Source of the DNA: Chloroflexota bacterium
GTDB lineage: Bacteria > Chloroflexota > Anaerolineae > Promineifilales > Promineifilaceae
Direction of reading: 5' to 3'
DNA length: 5,468 nt
NCBI GenBank assembly: GCA_008501785.1
Contig: QQUD01000467.1
Location: 1 to 5,468, forward strand
Shown: positions 1 through 4,726 of the stretch, in pieces
Layout: the number at the start of each line of letters is the position of its first letter
How positions within the stretch are numbered: position 1 is the stretch's first letter
Translations under genes and position numbers: made by a program
Notes under the pieces: model-generated
Database searches by the model: none
The model's input: the letters and a program-made list of their open reading frames with translations, nothing else
What the model was told of the DNA's origin: nothing

Positions 1-2991
1 GAAATCGAACCTGAGGTAGACCTCGGTTTCCTTGAAGAGGAACTGTTTGGTCTTATTGAAGAAGATCAAGATGTTTCCGAAGAAATTGAAGAAGTTGTTG
101 AACCCGAACCCGAAACAGACCTTGGCTTCCTTGAAGAAGAACTATTTGGCCTCATTGAAGAAGATCAAGATGCTTCAGAAATTGAAGAAGCTGCCGAAAT
201 CGAACCCGAAGCAGACCTCGATTTCCTTGAAGAAGATTTATTTGATTTTGCAGAAGGCGGCCTTGATGTTGAATCCGAATCAACGCCTGCATTTGACCTT
301 GACCCGGAAATGACAATGTCAGACCAAGATTTGTGGGCGTTAGAAGATACGGGTGAGGTAGAGCCAGAACAGTCACCACAACCTGAGCCTCAAGAGAGCA
401 TAGAAATTGAGCCAGAACCAACTGAAACTGTTGTTCAAGGGGATGGCTATACCGAAGAGTTAGCCGATCTAGATGAAGCAATGGCCTGGCTCGATAATAT
501 GTCAAATACTGATGAGCTTTTAGATGATTCCTCATTAGATGAAGTAGATACAAATCTGGAACCTGTAGAAGAGTCTGATACTTTTGCAGATGTGTTAGAA
601 GGGGCTGGGCTGCCTACAGGAGATGCGTCTTCAGTGCTAGATAAAGCTGTTGCAGATGTACCAGAAGATTTAGATGATGCGATGGCCTGGTTAGAAACAC
701 TGGCAGCAAGACAAGGTGCTCCATTAGAAGAACTGCCATCTTTGCAAGCAAAAGAAACAGAACCAGAAGCGGTATTTGATGAAGTAGGGTTGGAAGATGC
801 AGCGGAAATAGATGAGAAAGGCTCGTCAGAATTCGATAAGGAATTGGGCGGAGAAGCGACTGAAGATGAACTGCTGGAAACTATTCCTGATGTGCCAGAG
901 GACCTGGACGATGCGATGAATTGGTTGGAAGAATTGGCTGCGAAACAGGGCGCACCCTTAGAAGAATTACCGTCTTTGTCTCAGTCAATGGATAGCAGCC
1001 TTGAGCCTTTACCTGTTGCTAAGATGCCGGATGAGTCAGTTGTTGATTTGGACCCAGATTTGATGGCTGCTTTAGATTGGTTAGATGAGACGGTGGTGGA
1101 TGATGAAGCTGATGTGGTGGTAACGGCCGTTTCTACCCAAACAACCGACACCGATCTGTTGGCATTATTAGACCAATTAGAACAAATCGCCCTTGAGCCG
1201 GATGTCCCTGACGCAGAGCCAGAAGTGAGTGAACCAGAGAAATTGCCAATTGCAGAGCCGACTTTGGAAGTGAGTGAACCAGAGGAACTGCCGGTTGCAG
1301 AGCCGACTTTGACGGAAGAACCAGTGGTTGAAGCTGTAGAAGAAACGCTAGGTACATCGAATATTTTTGATATGCCAGATGACCCAGATGAAGCGTTAGC
1401 CTGGTTGGAAGAGATGTCTGCTGGGGATGAGGTGGTGACGGAAACGGCCGTTCCTGATACCGTTGTGATTGAACCAGAAGAAGAAATTGTGGCAGCCATT
1501 CCTGAAAAATTGGAAGAGCCAGAAGGTGATGTTGATGATTTGTCGGCCTTTGACATTTTTGATATGCCAGATGACCCAGATGAAGCGTTAGCCTGGTTAG
1601 AGGAAGTTGGAGACGACACGCCACCCGTGGCAGAACCTGCGACTACGATAGTAATTGACCCTGAAGAAATTGAAGAATTAGCATCTGAACCCGTTGCGGA
1701 ACCAGAGCATGAATTGGATCAAGATGAATTGTCCGCACCCGCTGAAGAGTGGGGGGAAGGGCTAGATGATTTGTTTGGGGCATTTGATATGCCAGATGAT
1801 CCTGATGCGGCGTTAGCCTGGTTAGAAGAGGTTGGGGACGACACGCCACCCGTAGCAGAACCTGCAGCCGCAATAGTGAAAGACTCTGAAGAAATTGAAG
1901 AATTAACAACTGAACCCGTTGCGGAACCAGAACCAGAACCGGTTCAAGATGACTTGTCCACACCCGTTGAAGAGTTGGGGGAAGGGCTAGATGATTTGTT
2001 TGGGGCATTTGATATGCCAGATGATCCTGAGGCAGCGCTGGATTGGTTGGAAGAAACATCTGATGATGATCTGCCTGCACCTGTTGCAGAACCAATGACA
2101 CCTGTGTTTGAAGAACCAGAAACAGAGTTGGAAGCCACGGTAGATGCCCCAGACGTTCAAGAAGCTGCGGCAGATGAGGTCGATCTCGATGCAGATTATC
2201 TTTCTGATGTGCCAGAAGACCCGGATGAAGCGATGATTTGGTTAGAGAAGCTGGCTGCTCGACAAGGTGCATCACTGGATGAACTACCCACTGTTTCTGA
2301 GCATCCAGATGAGATTGAAACGCCTGATTGGATTTCGGAGGCGGCGGCACAAGCCGAAACGGCCGTTCCTGAAGTGGAAGCACCTGGGCATGAAGCAGAA
2401 ACGGCCGTTCCCGAATTTGAAGTATTCCCAGAAGACGAAGACGTTGAAGAAATGCTGCCAAGCTGGCTGGGAGCCGATACAGATGATGATGCAGTAATTC
2501 CCACTCAAACAGATTGGCTGACTGATTTGCCAGAACCTGATGTAACCGGTTGGTTAGCTGCCGAAGCAGAAGTATCAGGAACAGCCTCAGAAGGGACTGG
2601 GCCTTTGCCCGAAACAGGACCTCTTTTCGAAAGCGTTGTTTCTGACACCGGACCACTTGAGCCAGAACCAGAGATAGAGTTAGAAGAAGATTTGCTAGAC
2701 TTGTCTGATACCGGTGAATTGTCTTCTTCAATGTACCAAATAGACGAAGAACAATTAGATTCTGCACGATCTTCTCTAACCGCAGGCGAGACAATCGCCG
2801 CGCTGTCAACCTATCGTGAACTCGTGTCGCGTGGTGATGGCTTGATGATGCTGATAAATGAGTTGGAGATGGTTGCCACAGACTATCCACAGCAGCGTGA
2901 GTTACGCCGCTTGTTAGGAGATGCCTACATGCGTAACGGCCAATTACAAAAAGCATTAACAACCTACCGCGAAGCACTTGACCAGTTATAA
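1..2991 (+). CDS. Large acidic repeat protein with C-terminal TPR-like domain (5' end outside window)
   Basis: The frame is open from base 1 to the TAA at 2989-2991 (996 residues), and the same acidic repeat style continues upstream of the first in-frame ATG (310), so the start lies outside the window. In order: three 32-33-residue repeats with core DLGFLEEELFGL or close variants (from 19, 118 and 214); nine tryptophan modules of the type D-[VM]-P-[ED]-D-x-D-[ED]-A-x-x-W-L-E between 466 and 2295, three of which carry an extension ending in QGAPLEELPSL or similar; a stretch with WL and TGPL motifs (about 2450-2700); and a helical tail (about 2749-2988) whose GDAYMRNGQLQKALTTYREA segment is a TPR signature. 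Asp and Glu dominate, Lys and Arg are rare before the tail, and no membrane segment is visible. I do not recognise a named family. Similar module-plus-TPR proteins occur in Chloroflexota (recollection). A scaffold or protein-binding role is inference. A terminator follows at 3025-3054. Confidence 0.85.
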   Translation, partial: EIEPEVDLGFLEEELFGLIEEDQDVSEEIEEVVEPEPETDLGFLEEELFGLIEEDQDASEIEEAAEIEPEADLDFLEEDLFDFAEGGLDVESESTPAFDLDPEMTMSDQDLWALEDTGEVEPEQSPQPEPQESIEIEPEPTETVVQGDGYTEELADLDEAMAWLDNMSNTDELLDDSSLDEVDTNLEPVEESDTFADVLEGAGLPTGDASSVLDKAVADVPEDLDDAMAWLETLAARQGAPLEELPSLQAKETEPEAVFDEVGLEDAAEIDEKGSSEFDKELGGEATEDELLETIPDVPEDLDDAMNWLEELAAKQGAPLEELPSLSQSMDSSLEPLPVAKMPDESVVDLDPDLMAALDWLDETVVDDEADVVVTAVSTQTTDTDLLALLDQLEQIALEPDVPDAEPEVSEPEKLPIAEPTLEVSEPEELPVAEPTLTEEPVVEAVEETLGTSNIFDMPDDPDEALAWLEEMSAGDEVVTETAVPDTVVIEPEEEIVAAIPEKLEEPEGDVDDLSAFDIFDMPDDPDEALAWLEEVGDDTPPVAEPATTIVIDPEEIEELASEPVAEPEHELDQDELSAPAEEWGEGLDDLFGAFDMPDDPDAALAWLEEVGDDTPPVAEPAAAIVKDSEEIEELTTEPVAEPEPEPVQDDLSTPVEELGEGLDDLFGAFDMPDDPEAALDWLEETSDDDLPAPVAEPMTPVFEEPETELEATVDAPDVQEAAADEVDLDADYLSDVPEDPDEAMIWLEKLAARQGASLDELPTVSEHPDEIETPDWISEAAAQAETAVPEVEAPGHEAETAVPEFEVFPEDEDVEEMLPSWLGADTDDDAVIPTQTDWLTDLPEPDVTGWLAAEAEVSGTASEGTGPLPETGPLFESVVSDTGPLEPEPEIELEEDLLDLSDTGELSSSMYQIDEEQLDSARSSLTAGETIAALSTYRELVSRGDGLMMLINELEMVATDYPQQRELRRLLGDAYMRNGQLQKALTTYREALDQL
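19..261 (+). repeat. N-terminal-side 96-99-base tandem repeats in the acidic gene
   Basis: Three successive units start at 19, 118 and 214, giving periods of 99 and 96 bases (33 and 32 codons). Units 1 and 2 differ mainly at third codon positions (for example gaagaggaactg against gaagaagaacta). The protein repeat is therefore maintained while the DNA drifts. The third unit is more divergent and ends the array. The array probably continues upstream of the window. Confidence 0.8.
655..978 (+). repeat. Two long-form tryptophan modules (30 residues each)
   Basis: Units at 655-744 and 889-978 each encode about 30 residues, from DVPEDLDDAM through the W-L core to QGAPLEELPSL, and are nearly identical in protein. 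A third long-form copy lies at 2206-2295 (DVPEDPDEAM, then QGASLDELP). The amphipathic pattern around the invariant W-L suggests a short helical binding motif (inference). Confidence 0.8.
1222..1311 (+). repeat. Tandem 45-base duplication
   Basis: Bases 1222-1266 and 1267-1311 are adjacent copies encoding EVSEPEKLPIAEPTL and EVSEPEELPVAEPTL. The DNA differs at only a few sites, so this is a recent in-frame expansion within the linker between tryptophan modules. Confidence 0.85.
1561..2010 (+). repeat. Tandem 225-base (75-residue) duplication plus partial third copy
   Basis: Unit 1 (1561-1785) and unit 2 (1786-2010) each begin with DMPDDPD, carry the A-L-A-W-L-E-E core and end with GEGLDDLFGAF. 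By my alignment they agree at about 61 of 75 residues. A third copy of the opening starts at 2011 and diverges after about 20 codons. A related module start lies 192 bases before unit 1, at 1369. The pattern fits unequal recombination or slippage that preserves the frame. Confidence 0.85.
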
Positions 2992-3024
2992 CTTTCGCGT
3001 CAAAATAGAGCCGATTACCATTTG

Positions 3025-3054
3025 AAAAGGCAGCAGACAAAAAGCTGCCTTTTT
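3025..3054 (+). terminator. Intrinsic terminator of the acidic-protein gene
   Basis: A 10-bp perfect stem, 3025-3034 with 3044-3053 (AAAAGGCAGC against GCTGCCTTTT), encloses a 9-base loop and ends in five T residues. It starts 33 bases after the stop codon, so it should end the acidic-gene transcript and separate it from ndk. Confidence 0.85.
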
Positions 3055-3070
3055 CTATGTGAACTTTAGA

Positions 3071-3127
3071 GGTGCAAGGTGCAAGGTGCAAGGAAGAGTT
3101 TGCCCCCTGCACCTTGCACCTTGCCCC
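3071..3127. repeat. Heptamer-repeat inverted repeat (GGTGCAA units)
   Basis: Three head-to-tail GGTGCAA heptamers (3071-3091) face an inverted array, giving a perfect 17-bp stem of 3074-3090 with 3108-3124. The 17-base loop is 3091-3107. After one mismatch the arms pair again at 3071-3072 with 3126-3127. It lies downstream of the terminator and about 20 bases before the ndk ribosome binding site. There is no T-run, so it is not a normal terminator. It looks like a dispersed intergenic REP-type element or an mRNA-stabilising 5' hairpin (inference). Confidence 0.8.
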
Positions 3128-3146
3128 TTAAAACTATTTAATATTT

Positions 3147-3150
3147 GGAG
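3147..3150 (+). promoter_or_regulatory. Ribosome binding site of ndk
   Basis: GGAG lies seven bases before the ATG at 3158. It decides the start, because an upstream in-frame ATG at 3059 would add residues encoded by the inverted repeat, which no NDK has. Confidence 0.8.
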
Positions 3151-3157
3151 ATTTCTA

Positions 3158-3607
3158 ATGGAACGTACTTTAATTCTTGTAAAACCTGATGGTGTACAGC
3201 GCGGTTTGATTGGTGAAATTGTAGCTCGTTTTGAGCGACGTGGATTGAAACTGGTCGGTATGAAGTTTATGCAAATGAGCAAAGAACTGGCCGGCCAACA
3301 TTACGGCGTTCACAAAGAACGGCCGTTTTACAACAGCCTGGTTGAATATATCACCTCAGGTCCAATTGTGGCAATGGTTTGGGAAGGCAACGATGCGATT
3401 GCTGCTGCTCGCGCAACGATGGGCGGTACAAAACCAGTCGAAGCAACCCCCGGCACCATTCGTGGCGACTTTGGGATGGAAATCGGCCGTAATCTGGTCC
3501 ATGGCTCCGACAGCCCTGAAAATGGCAAAAAAGAAGTCAGCTTGTTCTTCTCCCCGGAAGAACTCGTAGAGTGGGGTCGTGATACAGACCGCTGGATAAA
3601 AGAATAA
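3158..3607 (+). CDS. ndk: Nucleoside diphosphate kinase
   Basis: This cytosolic enzyme moves the gamma-phosphate of ATP to nucleoside diphosphates through a phosphohistidine, keeping NTP and dNTP pools balanced. The 149-residue length is usual for the family. It opens with [20 protein letters not shown], containing the conserved K9-P-D-G. Other nucleotide-site residues are Y49, R85, T91, R102 and N112. The active-site signature N-L-V-H-G-S-D-S puts the phosphorylated histidine at H115. The C-terminal W-x-x-D-x-x-x-W-I-K-E end is also typical. The GGAG site seven bases upstream fixes the start at 3158. The gene stands alone on this strand, between the heptamer inverted repeat and a shared terminator, and converges with rsfS. 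I see no convincing promoter in 3055-3146. All key residues are present, so activity is expected. Confidence 0.97.
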   Translation: MERTLILVKPDGVQRGLIGEIVARFERRGLKLVGMKFMQMSKELAGQHYGVHKERPFYNSLVEYITSGPIVAMVWEGNDAIAAARATMGGTKPVEATPGTIRGDFGMEIGRNLVHGSDSPENGKKEVSLFFSPEELVEWGRDTDRWIKE

Positions 3608-3612
3608 GAAAT

Positions 3613-3644
3613 AAAAAAGAGCGTCTCAAAAGGCGCTCTTTTTT
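3613..3644. terminator. Bidirectional terminator between ndk and rsfS
   Basis: Bases 3613-3626 pair with 3631-3644 (AAAAAAGAGCG against CGCTCTTTTTT, extended by C-G and T-A pairs across one G-T wobble), leaving a CAAA tetraloop. The A-run on one arm and T-run on the other give a U-tract in either direction. It starts five bases after the ndk stop and ends one base before the last base of the rsfS stop codon, so it can serve both converging genes. Confidence 0.9.
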
Positions 3645-3645
3645 A

Positions 3646-3993
3646 TTACTGCATATGCAGCACAACGTGGGCATCTGCCCACAGCTCTTCTAGTTTGTAA
3701 TATTCTCGCGTAGCTGGCGAAAAAAGATGAACAATTAAATCGCCAAAATCAACGAGAACCCAGCCTGTTTCAGGCATCCCTTCACGGCCGTTTGGCATCA
3801 CATTTCCATTGTTACGGGCATCGTCGACAACACTTTGTGCTAATGCACGCAGTTGCCGATCATTTTCAGCCGTACAAATTAAAAAATAGTCTGCAAAAAC
3901 AGATTGCTCCCGCAAATCAAGTAATGATATATGACTGCCTTTTTTATCTAAAATGGTATCAACCATTAAATGAGCAAGTTCTAAACTTTCCAG
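3646..3993 (-). CDS. rsfS: Ribosomal silencing factor RsfS (DUF143 family), CTG start proposed
   Basis: RsfS binds ribosomal protein uL14 on the 50S subunit and blocks joining with 30S, lowering translation in stationary phase or starvation (family knowledge). Hallmarks seen are ADYFLICTAENDRQLRALA, the equivalent of the usual DYFVIASGNSDRQVRAIA, and GWVLVDFGDLIVHLF followed by REYYKLEELWADA. The first ATG (3964-3966) would give 106 residues but has no ribosome binding site, and the strong GGAGGTGA (3997-4004) lies 30 bases further upstream. From CTG at 3991-3993 the protein has 115 residues and begins (M)ESLELAHLMVDTILDKK, like the usual family N-terminus. An in-frame TGA sits two codons before the CTG, and no ATG, GTG or TTG lies between. 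A sequencing error at the first base is the main alternative. The gene converges on ndk with a shared terminator. Confidence 0.9.
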   Translation of the reverse strand: MESLELAHLMVDTILDKKGSHISLLDLREQSVFADYFLICTAENDRQLRALAQSVVDDARNNGNVMPNGREGMPETGWVLVDFGDLIVHLFSPATREYYKLEELWADAHVVLHMQ

Positions 3994-3996
3994 ATG

Positions 3997-4004
3997 TCAC
4001 CTCC
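3997..4004 (-). promoter_or_regulatory. Strong Shine-Dalgarno site that sets the rsfS start
   Basis: On the minus strand this reads GGAGGTGA, a near-complete anti-SD match. The GGAGG core is six bases from the CTG at 3993-3991 and 33 bases from the first ATG, which favours the CTG start. Confidence 0.8.
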
Positions 4005-4027
4005 GACTATAAATAAGTTGAAACTGC

Positions 4028-4055
4028 ATTTTAACATTGACACACCAGAATACAA
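4028..4055 (-). promoter_or_regulatory. Possible promoter of rsfS
   Basis: The minus strand reads TAAAAT (4033-4028), a 5/6 match to a -10 box. Sixteen bases upstream is TTGTAT (4055-4050), a poor 3/6 match to a -35 box. The spacing to the rsfS Shine-Dalgarno site is sensible. The weak -35 box keeps this tentative. Confidence 0.35.
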
Positions 4056-4091
4056 AAGTCTGTAGTACTTTGCTATCCTTTTTAGAAATTG

Positions 4092-4120
4092 TTTGCATTC
4101 ACCTATTTCTGCTTTACAAT
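4092..4120 (+). promoter_or_regulatory. Probable sigma-70-type promoter of the tag-like/xseA operon
   Basis: TTTGCA (4092-4097, 4/6) and TACAAT (4115-4120, 5/6) are separated by 17 bases. Transcription would start near 4126-4128, inside the palindrome described at 4121-4136, leaving a leader of about 130 bases before the ATG at 4259. Confidence 0.5.
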
Positions 4121-4136
4121 TAGAGCGTATGTTCTA
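4121..4136. promoter_or_regulatory. Candidate LexA (SOS) operator
   Basis: TAGAGCGTATGTTCTA is an imperfect palindrome with two mismatched base pairs in 16. Its core GAGCGTATGTTC (4123-4134) matches GAACATATGTTC, the Gram-positive-type LexA box GAAC-N4-GTTC, at 10 of 12 positions. It begins directly after the predicted -10 box and covers the expected start site, where a repressor would block transcription. The genes downstream are both DNA-repair genes. The reading as LexA is inference from motif and context. Confidence 0.5.
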
Positions 4137-4197
4137 GTTAAAAATCGATGTTTAATATAGATTTCAAGAACACAATATACCCTGATATATGAAAATC

Positions 4198-4246
4198 CGT
4201 AACGCGATTTGGCAAATCGCCTATCGAATTAGCAATTCGATTTACG
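4198..4246 (+). repeat. Three-way-junction inverted-repeat element in the tag-like leader
   Basis: Two adjacent hairpins share one outer stem. CGTAA (4198-4202) pairs with TTACG (4242-4246). GCGATTT (4204-4210) pairs with AAATCGC (4214-4220) around a GGC loop. ATCGAATT (4223-4230) pairs with AATTCGAT (4234-4241) around an AGC loop. Only three junction bases are unpaired. The last stem ends two bases before the AGGAG site. It could be a leader RNA structure or a dispersed palindromic repeat. There is no T-run, so it is not a terminator. Confidence 0.65.
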
Positions 4247-4247
4247 T

Positions 4248-4252
4248 AGGAG
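4248..4252 (+). promoter_or_regulatory. Ribosome binding site of the tag-like gene
   Basis: AGGAG lies six bases before the ATG at 4259 and directly abuts the three-way-junction element, whose folding could affect access to it. Confidence 0.8.
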
Positions 4253-4258
4253 AAATTT

Positions 4259-4720
4259 ATGGCTGAATATGAAGTTCCCCCAAGAGCTGTTCCTGACAGC
4301 GATGCAGGTTATTTCGAAAAGATCACGCAGGCTGTCTTTCAATCTGGTTTTAGTTGGCAGGTGATTCGCAGCAAATGGCCTAATTTTCAACAAGCATTCG
4401 CCGGTTTTGATGTAGAAACGGTTGCCCGGTTCAGTGATGAAGATTTGGAACGACTGGTTGAAGATAAAGGGATTGTGCGAAACGGCCGTAAAATCAAAGC
4501 TACCATCACCAATGCTCAATTATGCCGCGACATCATTCGAGAACATGTCACATTTCACGCCTATTTGCGCGGGTTGGATGGGCAGGATTACGAAAGTCGA
4601 TCCAAAAAGCTGTGCAAACAGTTCAAATTTATGGGGCCAATGGGCGCTTATTTCTTTTTCTGGTCTGTTGGCGAAGATGTGCCGGAATATCATGAATGGC
4701 GGGCGCAACAAAACAAGTAG
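4259..4720 (+). CDS. Short Tag-like DNA-3-methyladenine glycosylase I family protein
   Basis: The Tag family (HhH-GPD superfold) removes 3-methyladenine from alkylated DNA. This 153-residue protein aligns over the family core: GFSW (30-33, with the base-stacking W33), then DEDLERLVEDKGIVRNGRKI (60-79), then KQFKFMGPMGAYFFFWSVG (120-138), matching GLSW, EDVERLVQDAGIIRHRGKI and RGFKFVGTTICYSFMQACG of the E. coli enzyme (recalled). It is shorter than E. coli Tag (about 187). It lacks the N-terminal Cys/His and C-terminal His/Cys zinc ligands, and A25 replaces the substrate-contacting Glu38. It may be a zinc-free subfamily with altered specificity, or a non-catalytic damage-binding protein. A good ribosome binding site supports the start. 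xseA follows after six bases, so the pair is probably one repair operon under the promoter at 4092-4120. Family assignment is firm. Activity is not certain. Confidence 0.85.
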   Translation: MAEYEVPPRAVPDSDAGYFEKITQAVFQSGFSWQVIRSKWPNFQQAFAGFDVETVARFSDEDLERLVEDKGIVRNGRKIKATITNAQLCRDIIREHVTFHAYLRGLDGQDYESRSKKLCKQFKFMGPMGAYFFFWSVGEDVPEYHEWRAQQNK

Positions 4721-4722
4721 GA
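4719..4722 (+). promoter_or_regulatory. Ribosome binding site of xseA, overlapping the upstream stop codon
   Basis: AGGA includes the last two bases of the upstream TAG stop and is four bases from the ATG at 4727. The close spacing suggests translational coupling of the two genes. Confidence 0.5.
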
Positions 4723-4726
4723 TGCA

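Noticed and set aside
310..312. ATG at 310 as the start of the acidic protein
   Set aside because: The same frame is open back to base 1 and carries the same kind of acidic repeats. No ribosome binding site precedes 310.
32..313. Lys/Leu-rich + strand frame overlapping the first repeats
   Set aside because: It is a frame-shifted reading of the same tandem repeats as the acidic protein and has no independent support.
981..1619. Ser/Gly/Thr-rich minus-strand frames within the acidic gene (also 1944-2138 and 2196-2504)
   Set aside because: Their translations mirror the Glu/Asp/Ala/Pro repeats opposite. They have no ribosome binding sites or recognisable domains.
1643..3112. A 489-codon open frame on the minus strand, antisense to the acidic gene
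   Set aside because: It is a by-product of the biased, repetitive codons opposite. It runs through the terminator and the heptamer repeat, and its translation is low-complexity His/Leu/Gln/Pro-rich with no family resemblance.
3071..3127. Heptamer repeat as a CRISPR array or a terminator
   Set aside because: The units are 7 bases with no spacers, and the stem has no T-run after it.
3059..3157. N-terminal extension of NDK from ATG 3059
   Set aside because: The extra 33 residues are encoded by the heptamer inverted repeat, and the GGAG site points to ATG 3158, where the standard NDK N-terminus begins.
4037..4066. TTGACA (4037-4042) with TGTAGT (4061-4066) as a + strand promoter
   Set aside because: The -35 box is perfect, but the -10 is poor and the spacer is 18 bases. 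The 4092-4120 pair has the better -10 box and standard spacing.
4189..4266. 25-codon leader-peptide frame overlapping the tag-like start (MKIRNAIWQI...)
   Set aside because: It has no ribosome binding site, and its codons are dictated by the palindromic element it crosses. Chance is the simpler reading, although the overlap with the ATG at 4259 is curious.
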